Shown: in pieces, positions 22,801 to 33,849 of the stretch
How the letters are laid out: every line of letters begins with the position of its first letter
How positions within the stretch are numbered: position 1 is the stretch's first letter
DNA from: Anas platyrhynchos
Taxonomy: Eukaryota; Chordata; Aves; Anseriformes; Anatidae
NCBI RefSeq assembly: GCF_047663525.1
Contig: NC_092591.1
Coordinates: 54,041,501 to 54,105,500 of the forward strand
Length of the DNA stretch: 64,000 bases
Direction of reading: 5' to 3'
Notes under the pieces: generated by a model
Database searches by the model: none
The model's input: the letters and a program-made list of their open reading frames with translations, nothing else
Told to the model about the DNA's origin: nothing
Made by a program: the position numbers and the translations under genes

Positions 22801-25800
22801 GCTACTTCTTCCTCTTCCTGCTCTCGCTCACCACGCACATCATGGGCGTCTTCGGCTTCGGCCTGCTCTACGTCCTCTACCAGGTGGAGCTCTCCGGCGT
22901 CCGCATGGCCATCACGTATCCTTCAGGGTGGTTTTTTTGGGGCAGGGCGTTGGTGGGGCCGGGGATGGCACGGGGCGGAGCAGGGCTGCGGCTCTTCCTT
23001 AGCGTCCCGCTGGCAGCATGGCCGTGATGTGCGTGGCCAGCTTGTTCTTCATCCCCGTCGCCGGCCTCACCGGCTTCCACGTGGTGCTGGTGGCGAGGGG
23101 CCGCACCACCAACGAGCAGGTACGTGTGTGCCGGGTGCTGCAGGGCGCTCGGCTCCTCCCAAAACACCTCCGGGTTCCTCGGGGGGCGAGGCAGACGTGG
23201 GCAGGGTGGGTTGAGGCACGGGAAGGCACCGGGGACGTCCCGCAGCCACTGCCCGTCCCCGCACCGTGCCCCTCGTCCCGCAGGTGACGGGCAAGTTCCG
23301 CGGCGGCGTCAACCCCTTCACCAACGGTTGCTGTAAGAACGTCAGCCGGGTCCTGTGCAGCTCCCCAGCCCCCAGGTAAGCGCGGCGCAGTGTGGCCATG
23401 CCCGGGGAGACCGAGCCGCCCCCCGCTGCGGCCCCTCACCACCTCCGCCCTCGCCAGGTACCTCGGGCGGCCGAGGGCCGAGCAGACGGTGCTGGTGAGG
23501 CCCCCCTTCCTGCGGCCCGACGTGTCGGACGGCCAGATCACCGTCAAGATCATGGACAACGGTATCCAGACAGAGCTGAAGAGGACGAAGGTGAGGAAAG
23601 TGGGGGCGTTGGCACTCCCCCGCCGAGCCCAGGGGCGCAAGCCTGCGTGAGTAAAGAACCGAGTGAGCCTCGTCACGCCCCGTGTCACCCTCTGTGTCAT
23701 CTCGTGCTGCGTCCCCATGGGGCAGGCACCGCGCCCGGCCCATGTGGCAGCGACCCCACAAGGCTTGGCACCCTCCATCGCCCTTCCCCGTCCCGTTGTC
23801 TGCCCCTGCAGCCCTTCAGAGGTCCCCCTTCCTCCGCACTCACCAGCAGCCGGGACTGGATGGGCCCAGGGCTGCCGAGAGCCCACTCCTGCATGCTCCC
23901 CGCCTGCCGGGGGCACAGCGGGGGCCTCGGCTCCCCCTGACCGCCTGCGCTTTGTCTCTGCAGTCCAAAGGAAGCCTGGAGGTGACGGAGAGCCAGTCCG
24001 CTGACGCCGAGCCGCCACCCCCACCTAAGCCAGACCTCAGCCGCTACACGGGCCTGAGGACACACTTAACCCTGGCCACCACCGAGGGTAAGGAAGGCGA
24101 GCAGGGCCCCGGCCAGCCGCCAGGAACAGGCTGCAGGGCAGACCCGAAGCACGTCGGCACGCGGCACGGTGGGGCAGGACGTGCCTGCACCTCCGGGCTG
24201 GCACTGGAAGAAGCCAGGGGGCTGCTCACAGCCAGCCCTGCTCCATCCAAGGAGGGCAGGGACCAGGCTGAGACCGCTCCTCGGCAGCGTGGTGGCCGGC
24301 GGGAGCCGCCGTGAGAGGCAGCAGAGGCAGGTTGGCAGGCACAGGAGCGCAGGCCTGGCTTGGTGGCAAGGAGCGTGCTTGTTGCAGCCTGCACAGCTCG
24401 GGCTCGCTCTCCCCGCTCCCCTGAGCGCCACATCGAGCGCTGCTCGGAGCCTCCAGCGTGGGCTTGGCACGAGAGGAGGGGTGAGAGCGGGAGCTCGGGC
24501 ACGGCTGCGTCCCAGTCCCTCGATGTGCTGCCGGCCCCGCTGACCTTCAGGTCTCGCCGGGGAAGCGCCCCCAGTGCTGCGGGGACCCATTTTCCATCCC
24601 CCTCCATCTCAGCCCTCCCCGAGCACCTCCCCTCGACCATTCCTCTCGCCTCCACCTCCGTGGTCTGTCCGCCCCAGGCTCAGAGCCGGTTCTGGGGGGA
24701 GGAGGGCGCCGGGCATCGCTCCCTGCACAGCGCCTCGGGCAGCAGCCTCACCTCTGAGCCTCTCTCTCCCTTCCTCCCCCCGCAGACAGCGGCTTGCTAG
24801 GCAAGGACAGCCCCCCGACGCCCACCATGTACAAGTACCGGCCCGGCTACAGCAGCAGCAGCAGCTCGGCCGCCTTGCCCCACTCCACCAGCGCCAAGGT
24901 AAGGTCACAAGGGGACGTCCCAGCCCTGGCCGTGGCTTTCTGAGCAGGGGGGGCTCGGCAGGGAGTCGCTGCCTTCCCGGGGGTGACTGCTCTGCCTCCT
25001 TCCCCCAGCTGAGCCGGGTGAACAGCCTGAAGGAGCCCAACTCCATCTGCGACGGCAGCCGCAAGCCCAGCTACCGCTCGGAGCCCAGCCTGGAGCCCGA
25101 GAGCTTCCGCTCGCCCACCTTCGGCAAGAGCTTCCCCTTCGACCCGCTGTCCAGCGGCTCCCGCTCCTCCAGCCTCAAGTCGGCGCAGGGCACGGGCTTC
25201 GAGCTGGGCCACCTGCAGTCCATCCGCTCCGAGGGCACCACCTCCACCTCCTACAAGAGCCTGGCCAACCAGACGCGCAACGGCAGCCTGTCCTACGACA
25301 GCCTGCTCACCCCCTCCGACAGCCCCGACTTCGAGTCGGTGCAGGCCGGCCCCGAGCCCGAGGCGCCGGTGGGCTACACCTCGCCCTTCCTCTCGGCGCG
25401 CATCGCCCAGCAGAGGGAGAGCGACCTGCACGGCCGCTTCGCCGCCGCCACCGCCGCCTCCCCCAAGCACGCGGCGCCCCGCGAGCCCTCGCCCGTGCGC
25501 TACGACAATCTGTCCCGCCACATCGTGGCCTCCATCCAGGAGCGCGAGAAGCTGCTGCAGCAGCCGGCGGCGGCGCCGGGCAGGGAGGACGATGCGGGGC
25601 CGGCGGACTCGGGCGGCGCGGCCCCCCGCGGCGGCTCCTCTTCTTCCTCGGACGATTGCAAGCGCTCGCCCCTGGGCAAGAACCCGCTCACCCGCCCGGC
25701 CCCTCCCCGCTTCGGCAAGCCCGAGCCCCCGCACGCGCTGCGGGCGCGCTCCCTCGGCTCCCCCGAGCAGCCCGCCGCCCCCCACCTGGGGAAATCCGTG

Positions 25801-26135
25801 TCTTACAGCAGCCAAAAACCAGCGTCTCAGCCCGAGGCCGAGGAGGTGGCCTTGCAGCCCTTGCTGGCACCCAAGTGAGTACGCGCGTCCCCAAATTCCC
25901 CCCCAAACTCCTCAATTTTGTCATTTTTTTGCCCTCCTGCTCACCCCCCGTCCCCGCTTCCCTCCGCAGGGACGAGGTGCAGCTGAGGCCGTCCTACAGC
26001 AAGTCCAACGGGCAGCCCAAGAGCTTGGGGCCGGCCGCCCCCGGCGCGGGGCCCGTGCCCCTCAGCAGCCCCACGCGTGGAGGCGTCAAGAAGGTGTCGG
26101 GCGTGGGGGGCACCACCTACGAGATCTCCGTATGA
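19857..26135 (+). CDS. ZDHHC5: Palmitoyltransferase ZDHHC5
   Basis: Plasma-membrane DHHC protein S-acyltransferase. Eleven coding exons: 19857-19960, 21976-22097, 22478-22635, 22746-22915, 23017-23119, 23284-23375, 23458-23590, 23964-24087, 24786-24898, 25009-25874 and 25970-26135, giving 716 residues (human 715). Two hydrophobic helices lie in residues 14-70, then the Cys-rich domain ([18 protein letters not shown]) and the catalytic [12 protein letters not shown] with Cys134, followed by two more helices (exons 4-5). The long cytoplasmic tail is Ser/Pro-rich ([17 protein letters not shown]) and ends TTYEISV, a PDZ-binding C-terminus. Intron 4 is U12-type. The start is chosen by homology ([21 protein letters not shown]). 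ZDHHC8 is the close paralogue; the tail sequence and synteny point to ZDHHC5. Confidence 0.97.
20485..20537. repeat. ZDHHC5: (TCC)n trinucleotide repeat in ZDHHC5 intron 2
   Basis: About 18 uninterrupted tcc units. A shorter ctc run lies at about 21267-21291. Both are intronic. The rest of intron 2 (19961-21975) shows no coding signal. Confidence 0.95.
22916..23016 (+). other. ZDHHC5: U12-type (minor spliceosome) intron 4 of ZDHHC5
   Basis: The donor reads GTATCCTT, the perfect U12-type 5' splice site. TTCCTTAGC at 22995-23003 resembles the U12 branch site TTCCTTAAC, 13-15 bases before the AG at 23015-23016. The intron is only 101 bases. Exon phase 2 is preserved across it (AC/C, Thr). There is no long polypyrimidine tract before the acceptor, as expected for this class. 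Confidence 0.85.
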
Positions 26136-26428
26136 GGGGCGCCCGGGGGCCTCCCCGCGGGCACGGACACACTGCAGCCCCCAGGGACGAGGGGCGGAGG
26201 GGCTGGCGGCGCTTCCCTTCCTCATTTTGGGTTTCTCCTCCCCGTTTTCCACCCCCTCCCCAGGACTCGGGTGCCGCCTGGCGCCCCAGCAGCGCCCCTC
26301 TTTCCTCCGAGGACGGCGGGGGGGGCCCCCGTCCTGCGGCCCCCCGCCCGGGCCAGCCACTTGTGGGCCTTGTGCAATCACTCGCTCGCCTAGTGTGGTA
26401 GGAATGGATTGTTTTTAAAACCAGAATA

Positions 26429-26545
26429 ACTTTTTTTTATTATTATTGTTACCGGATTCTATTTTTTTTCTCTTTCTGAGTTACCAGGTGTGTGTATATA
26501 TAAATATCTATATATATAAATATAAATATTAAAAAAAAAAAAGAA
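26429..26545 (+). other. ZDHHC5: AT-rich block in ZDHHC5 3'UTR
   Basis: An abrupt AT-rich island (ttttttttattattattgtt, then alternating tatatataaat repeats and an A-run) in otherwise GC-rich DNA. It includes ATTAAA near 26529, so a shorter 3'UTR is possible. The A-run could also be an internal-priming site in cDNA data. Confidence 0.6.
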
Positions 26546-27241
26546 AAGGAAGAAGCAGAAATTATATATCTGACCCCGAGAGAGGGAGGAACAGCCGGGG
26601 CTGCTGCCCACGCACAGGCCCTGCAGGCACCGGACGAGAAGGGGAAGGTGCCTGGGGGCAGCGCCCTGCCCCGCTGAGCTGGGTTGGAGGCTGTGGGGCC
26701 GCCTCCTTGCTCCATTTTTGGGGTTTTTGAGCCTCCTGCAGCCCCCGAGGGCACATGGTGGGAGAAGGGGCGAGGCCCAGGTGCCCCACACGCCCCTGAA
26801 ACCCCCCCTCACACCCGCAGCAGGGCCGGGGGGCGCAGGGGGATCTGGAGAGCCGCTCGTGGGCTCCAGTCACTCCGCCCCTGTGGCTCCCGCTGGTTTT
26901 TATCCGTGTCCCTGGGGCTGTGGTGGGCTTTCTGTTGTTATTTCTTCCCCATGGGTGTAGGAGGGGTTCCTGGCTGTCACGCCGTTGGTTTTATTTCTAC
27001 GTGGGGACGAGGGAGGCCGGCGGGGCACTGCCCCCACAGCAATATTTTCTCATCACATGCCAAAAAACAAAACAAAACAAAATGCAGAGGGGGAGCCCAG
27101 CGCTCCCCAGCCCCTGCCTGGGGCCCGGGGCCCTTGACGCGTTACTTCACTCGTTCTCTACGGCAATATCTCTCCCGGGGCCTCCGCAGGGCCACGCCAT
27201 TGTTGTTTTTTTTTATTCTTATTAGCCATTTTAAAATGAGG

Positions 27242-27247
27242 AATAAA
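27242..27247 (+). terminator. ZDHHC5: Poly(A) signal AATAAA of ZDHHC5
   Basis: A perfect AATAAA about 1.1 kb past the stop, followed by a GT-rich element (gcatgcgtgtgctttatttt). It gives a 3'UTR of about 1.13 kb, with no coding signal in it. Confidence 0.7.
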
Positions 27248-27526
27248 AGGATATTTAATGAGCCATCCCAGCAGGCATGCGTGTGCTTTATTTTAGTGTC
27301 CAGGGACGGAGGCTCCCCACAGGGGCTCCTGGTGTCCCTCCCTGCCTCAGCTCCCCCTCCGCAGGGGGGGGAAGGAAAAGGGGGCCAGGAGGGGGGCACG
27401 CTGCAGTGCCTTCAGTCCCGGGGCAGAGCCAGGCTGCAGGAAAACAGCTCCCGGGGCCCCGCTGCGGGTGAGGGTGCCAGCCAACAGGTAGAGCCACTGC
27501 CACCAGCCCCTCCTTAGAGCAGAGAC

Positions 27527-27532
27527 TTTAAT
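27527..27532 (-). terminator. MED19: Poly(A) signal ATTAAA of MED19
   Basis: TTTAAT on the plus strand reads ATTAAA on the minus strand, about 250 bases past the MED19 stop. It converges on the ZDHHC5 end 280 bases away. Confidence 0.6.
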
Positions 27533-27779
27533 TAAAAGGTGAGTAAAAAAAAAAGAACAAGGAAAAAAAAGAGAGAGAGAGAGCCCTCAGTGCAGTCCCG
27601 GTACGAGGGGCTGAGGGCAGCCAGCCCAGCTCCAGCACAGTCCACGCCTTCCCCTGGTCCCGGCCCTCCGGGTGGGGAGGCGCCTGCCCGGGTCTCCCCG
27701 CTGCGCTCCGCGGGAGGGACGAGTCCATGGCGGGGCAGCCGGGGCCCTCCACGGCCACCCAGAGCTCCCCGCAGCCGCC

Positions 27780-29057
27780 TCACCGCAGGCTGCTGCTGCT
27801 GCTGGCCTGGGAGCTGCCCACCCCCGGGTGCTCGGGGCTGTGCCGGTTCTGCGGGGGAAGGAGAGAGACGGTGAGGGAGCGGTGGGATCAGCACGGCTCC
27901 CCGGCTCTCCCCTGCTCCCCCCCTACCTTCTTTTTCTTTTTCTCTTTCTTCTTCCTTTTCCGCTCAGGATCCTCCTCTTTTTTCTTCTTTTTCTTCTTGT
28001 GGTCCGAGTCCGAGGGGGTTTCTGGAGGGACCAGGGGAGGAAGATTAGCGCGGGAGGGGGGACAGGACGAGCTGACGGCCTCATGGAGTGGCTCCTTACC
28101 GGGGGGGACGGGGTCCTGCGTGCGGCTCTGCTTGTGCTTGTGCTTGTTCTTCTTCTTGGGCGGCTGGATGTGCATCAGCCGGCACTGCTCGGGCAGCTGC
28201 GGGAGGAGATGGGGGGGGGTTAGAGGGCGCTGGGTGCCCTCTCCTTACTCCTTCTTCCCCCCAGCACCCAAGGGGTGCCCCTGTGCCCCCCCCAGCCCCC
28301 AGGGGTCCCCCCCCAGCCCCCAGGGGTGCCCCCCCGTTGCCCGGTGCTCACGGGGCCGGCGTGCAGGCGGAATCCGGTGAGCATGGTGCCGGTGAGGGGC
28401 GTGAAGGAGCTGCCGCAGATGGGGGGCTTCTCGATGAGGGAGCGCAGGCTGCTGTTGTCGTGGGAGCCGGGCAGGTCGATCATGCCGGGCAGGTCGGGCA
28501 GGAAGTTGCTGAGCTTCTCCTTCACCTTCTTGCCGCAGAACTTGTTGTAGGCGTGCTCCAGGTTGTAGTGCGTGATCAGGTTGGTGCTGCCCGTCAGCTC
28601 CGTGCTGCCTGCGGGGGGCGGCGGGCGGCGAGTCCCGGGGCTGCCCCCGCCGCCATTGCGCTGCCCCCCCCCATCCTCCCCCTCCTCCTCCTCCTCCACC
28701 TCAGCCGCCCCGCGCGCCCATTGGCCCGCCGCGCTGTCACTCAGCGCCTCTCCGCCCGCCCCCTCGCCGCCCATTGGCCCGCCGCGCTGCCCGTCAGCGC
28801 GCCGCCGCTCCCCATTGGCCGCCCCCTCAGCGCAGCGCCCGCCCCGCACCTGGCAGCTCCCGCAGCAGGTAGAAGGGGCCGGCGGCGGCGGCCTTGCCCT
28901 CGCCGGGAGCCGGGGGGGCGGCGGAGGCGGCGGCGGAGGCGGCGGGGGGCGGCGCGGCCCCGGCCCCGGCCGCTTTGGCGGGCCCGAAGCCCAGCGCGGC
29001 GGCGGCGGCGGGCGGCGGCTGCTCGGCGCCGCCGAACAGGGCCGAGAAGTTCTCCAT
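27780..29057 (-). CDS. MED19: Mediator complex subunit 19
   Basis: Head-module-associated subunit of the Mediator co-activator, needed for RNA polymerase II transcription and REST recruitment. Five exons on the minus strand: 29057-28850, 28608-28352, 28196-28100, 28021-27927 and 27848-27780, in one frame of 241 residues (human 244). The product starts [20 protein letters not shown] with an Ala/Pro-rich N-terminus. The conserved core is [40 protein letters not shown] and the [11 protein letters not shown] box. A lysine-rich tail follows ([11 protein letters not shown] and a nearly uninterrupted Lys run in exon 4). The C-terminus is [16 protein letters not shown]. The start is fixed by homology, and it shares its promoter with TMX2. 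Confidence 0.98.
28690..28835. repeat. MED19: Tandemly repeated CCAAT-box element in MED19 intron 1
   Basis: Three copies of a 'cgcccattggcccgccgcgc'-like unit, with ATTGG at 28720-28724, 28773-28777 and 28814-28818. The intervals are 53 and 41 bases, and the flanking tcagcgc phrase is shared. They lie just downstream of the MED19 first exon in intron 1, adding to the boxes of the bidirectional promoter. Confidence 0.7.
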
Positions 29058-29335
29058 CTTCCCAGCCTGCCCCGCGCGCCCCGCCCCGCCCCGCCGCGCG
29101 CCCATTGGCCGCGCGCCGCCCAGCGCCCGGCGCGGTTGCCAAGGCGACGCCGAGCCCCGCTTTCCCATTGGCCGTCCCACCTGTCAATCTCGCCGCGGTT
29201 CTGTGGAAGAACGCGGCGGCTCGGCCTCCTATTGGCCAGCGCGCTGATAAATCCCCGCCTTTTTTTGACAGACAAGCGGGCCGGCCAATCGCGGCGAGGC
29301 GGGCGGTGAAGGAGGAGGAGGAGGAGGGCGGCAAG
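29058..29335. promoter_or_regulatory. MED19/TMX2 bidirectional CpG promoter
   Basis: Only 278 bases separate the divergent start codons. The CpG-rich interval has ATTGG at 29104-29108, 29167-29171 and 29231-29235, spaced 63 and 64 bases, and CCAAT in the other orientation at 29285-29289. NF-Y boxes and no TATA are typical of divergent housekeeping pairs. Confidence 0.8.
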
Positions 29336-31293
<1,958 letters not shown>

Positions 31294-31378
31294 AAGCCCC
31301 TCACACCCCGTGTCCCCCCCTGTCACCCCCTGTCCCCCCCCGTCCCCGCACCCGTGGCCCCCCCGTGCTGGTTCGGGC

Positions 31379-31384
31379 AATAAA
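31379..31384 (+). terminator. TMX2: Poly(A) signal AATAAA of TMX2
   Basis: A perfect AATAAA 86 bases past the stop, immediately followed by the GC-box array of the SELENOH promoter, so cleavage probably falls inside that array. Confidence 0.8.
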
Positions 31385-31389
31385 GCTGC

Positions 31390-31702
31390 GGGGGGCGGGG
31401 CTTAACGGGAGTGGGCGGAGTCTGTGTCATGTGGGCGGGGCTTCATGAATAGTGGGCGGGGCTTGCGGCTGGGGGCGTGGCCTTCTCGAGGGAGACGCGC
31501 CCTGATTGGCTGTGCCCGCGCCGCTGTTTCCCGCGCCGGGCGGAACCATCGCGCGCCCCGCGGGGGGGGGCGGGCGGAGCGCGCTGCCGGGTTCTGCCCT
31601 GCGGGTGCGCAGCGCGGCGCTGTTCCCCCCCCCGTTTGTTCGTAGTGGTTGGGTCCGCCCTTCCCGCCCCCTCGCGGCCCGCGCTGCCGCCGCGCTCCCC
31701 GC
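31390..31702 (+). promoter_or_regulatory. SELENOH: SELENOH promoter with a GC-box array
   Basis: GGGCGG boxes recur at 31394, 31413, 31433 and 31454, at 19-21-base steps, each within a 'gtgggcggggctt'-like unit; a variant (gggcgtgg) follows near 31472. An ATTGG box is at 31505-31509. The stretch up to the SELENOH ATG is a CpG island. Sp1/KLF binding is inferred from the motif. Confidence 0.7.
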
Positions 31703-32430
31703 ATGGCGCCCCGCGGCAGGAAGCGGCGCGCTCCGGCGGCGGCCGGGCAGGGCCCAGAGGAACCCGAGAGGCTGCGGGCACGGCAGGAGAGCGGGACCGG
31801 GGGCGGCGGGGCCAGGGTCGTCATCGAGCACTGGTGGGGCCGCGACCGGGAGCGGGACGGGGTCGGGAACGGGGCCGGGAGGGGGCTGGGATGAGATGGG
31901 GCCAGGAGCAGGTCCCTGCCCGGTACCGGGATGGGGCTGGGAGGGCACTGGGAGCAGGGTCAGGAATGGGACTGGGAGTGGGACCGGGTTGGGGCCAGCA
32001 CAGAGCTGGGAGTGGGACTGGGATTGGGCTGGGCTGGGGTCAGGATTGGGATGGGACCAGGATCAGTGACCCCCCCCCCCTCCGTCCTTCTCGCCCGCCC
32101 CCAGCAAGAGCTGACGGGTGTTCGGGCGCAATGCCGCGGCGGTGAGCGAGGCCCTGCGTGAGGCCGTGGCCGACCTGGCCGTGGACATCAACCCCGAGAA
32201 GCCCCGCAGGAACAGCTTCGAGGTGTCCCTGGTGAAGGAGGACGGCAGCAGTGAGTGCCCGCGGCCGGGGGGGTGGGGTGGGGGGTCCCCCTGGCAGCCC
32301 TGACCCTTCCTTGTGTCCTCCCCCCCCAGCCGTGGAGCTGTGGAGCGGCATCGGGAAGGGGCCACCCCGTAAGCTAAAGTTCCCCGACCCCGCTGCCGTG
32401 GTGGAGGCCCTGAAGAGCAGCCTGGCCTAG
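31703..32430 (+). CDS. SELENOH: Selenoprotein H (TGA codes selenocysteine)
   Basis: Nucleolar, thioredoxin-fold DNA-binding selenoprotein with antioxidant and gene-regulatory roles. Three coding exons: 31703-31833, 32105-32250 and 32330-32430. The frame crosses a TGA at 32112-32114; with it read as selenocysteine the joined product is 125 residues (human 122). The Cys codon is split by intron 1 (TG/C), making the redox motif CKSU (human CTSU). Other landmarks are MAPRGRKRR (basic, AT-hook-like), VVIEHC, RVFGRNAAAVSEAL, NPEKPRRNSFEVSLVKEDGS and KGPPRKLKFPDP, all matching the family. A short 3'UTR intron (32444-32511) is likely, with the stop only 13 bases upstream of it, so no decay trigger is expected. 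The TGA is not a break: the frame continues perfectly and a candidate SECIS follows. Confidence 0.95.
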
Positions 32431-32544
32431 AGGAGGCGCCAAGGTGAGGAGAGACCCCAGCAACGGCACCAGGACCACCGCACGCTGACCGCCCTCACCC
32501 TCTCCCCCCAGCCCAGCTGGGCTCAGCACCCACGGAGCGAGCAC

Positions 32545-32605
32545 CCATGAAGGGGCGTGACGAAGGGAGGGGGCGCCTGCCCCCCCAGTCCCATCTCCGA
32601 TGTTG
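32545..32605 (+). promoter_or_regulatory. SELENOH: Candidate SECIS element of SELENOH
   Basis: In the 3'UTR, TGAC at 32558-32561 and CGAT at 32598-32601 can form the non-Watson-Crick quartet. Between them, gggaggggg (32565-32573) can pair with ccccccc and tccc (about 32580-32592) around a C/G-containing apical loop. GGGG/CCCC pairing below the quartet (32552-32555 with about 32611-32615) could form helix I. The core GTGAC is less usual than ATGAN and the loop lacks the classic AA, so the exact fold is uncertain. ATGA at 32547-32550 is an alternative 5' core. Confidence 0.55.
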
Positions 32606-32675
32606 CAGCTCCCCCGTGGGCAGCCAACGCTGAGCCCCAGCTCCCCGCTCCCCCTGAACCCTCGTTCAGTTCCCC

Positions 32676-32681
32676 AATAAA
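32676..32681 (+). terminator. SELENOH: Poly(A) signal AATAAA of SELENOH
   Basis: A perfect AATAAA 245 bases past the stop codon. The opposing BTBD18 signal lies only 40 bases away, so the two 3' ends probably overlap or touch. Confidence 0.85.
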
Positions 32682-32721
32682 GCGCTGCAGCCCCACACCA
32701 CGAGGCTGTCTGCTCCAGAAC

Positions 32722-32727
32722 TTTATT
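32722..32727 (-). terminator. BTBD18: Poly(A) signal AATAAA of BTBD18
   Basis: TTTATT on the plus strand reads AATAAA on the minus strand, 79 bases past the BTBD18 stop, tail to tail with SELENOH. Confidence 0.8.
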
Positions 32728-32805
32728 TTCTCAACAACGCGTGGCCTCCATGACCCTGCAGGGGTGGCCTGTCACCTGGGTGCGGGGCAGGGGGCTCCTG
32801 GGACC

Positions 32806-33832
32806 CTAGCCCAGGATATCTACCTCCCAATCAGACTCTGATGAGGGGCTGGGCCAGGCGCAGACAGCACCGGGGGGCAGCCACGGCTCTGCCACCCCCA
32901 CGTCCACCTCCTCGTCCTCCCCGAGGCCATTCCCCTGCTGCTCCTCTGGCCCACAGGCTGCGGGGGGGGACCACGGCTCTGCCACCCCTCCAGCACCCAC
33001 AGCCGGCCCCTCACGGGGCTGCCCCTCCTGCACCACCTCCCATTGCTTCCCACCCTCCACCTTCCTCAGTTTCAAGCGCCCCAGGGGAGGTCTGGGGCAC
33101 GGGGCCCCCTTGGGGGGGCTTCCAGCACGCCCAGGCTCAGCCCCGCCGCCTGCTGTGGGGCAGAGCCCAGGGGAGCCGGGCTGGGGGGCGCGCAGGCAGC
33201 TGCGGTTGAGCCTCCAGCGGGGCCCGGGGTGCACCAGGCAGCCCCCCTGCAGCTGCAGCGACTCCAGCTCGGCCACACGGAGCTGCCGGGCAGCCGCCAG
33301 CACCTCCTGCGCCTCCTCCGAGGACGCCTCCAGCTCGGCGGTGTAGAGGAAGCGCACCAGCTTGCGCAGCGCCCTGATCTTCAGCCCCTGCAGCTCCAGC
33401 ACCACCCTGCGGCCCTGGGGGGGCAGCTCCCGGGCCAGCTGCTCCATGAAGAAGGGGCTGCACACCGACAGCACGCAGCAGTGGGCTGCCACCGCCTCCC
33501 CTGCGTGACAACAAGCAGCCGTCAGGCCCCACGGGGGTGCTGCCCTCCCCGATCCTCCCCTGAAATTCCTCGGGGGCTCAGCGGGACCCCTTTTCTCTTG
33601 CTCCTGCCACCCCACAAGGGGGGTGCGGCTGCACCCAGCCCTTCCCTCGCCCCCCAGGCACCCCCAGCCCTCGGTGCTCGGCCGCCCGCTCACCTTCCGC
33701 CCGCAGCATCACATCGCAGAAGACGTCCTCGCGCTGCTGCTGCTGGTGCAGCCGCAGGAAGGCCGCGTGCAGCAGGCGGGTGCTGCGGTACAGGAGCCGC
33801 GGGGCAGCCGCCGACGGGGAGCCTGGGGACAT
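32806..33832 (-). CDS. BTBD18: BTB domain-containing protein 18
   Basis: BTB/POZ nuclear protein. In mouse BTBD18 licenses transcription of pachytene piRNA precursors in spermatocytes. Two coding exons on the minus strand, 33832-33694 and 33500-32806, give 277 residues. The BTB domain occupies roughly residues 10-125: LLYRSTRLLHAAFLRLHQ, EDVFCDVML, AHCCVLSVCSPFF, VVLELQGLKIRALRKLVRFL and AARQLRVAELESLQL. The remaining Pro/Gly-rich half ends in a Ser/Glu-rich SSESDWEVDILG. The protein is far shorter than the human one (about 710 residues), lacking most of the C-terminal region. The start MSPGSPSAAAPRLLYR fits the family. Identity rests on the BTB sequence and position between SELENOH and CTNND1. 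Confidence 0.9.
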
Positions 33833-33849
33833 CCCTGCGGAGACACACA

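Noticed and set aside
24574-25878. A 434-codon plus-strand frame
   Set aside because: Its second half is real ZDHHC5 exon 10, but the first part is intron read-through. The splice-based exon 10 (25009-25874) is used.
32112-32114. Premature stop making SELENOH a pseudogene
   Set aside because: The TGA is exactly at the family's selenocysteine position, the frame is intact on both sides and a SECIS candidate follows.
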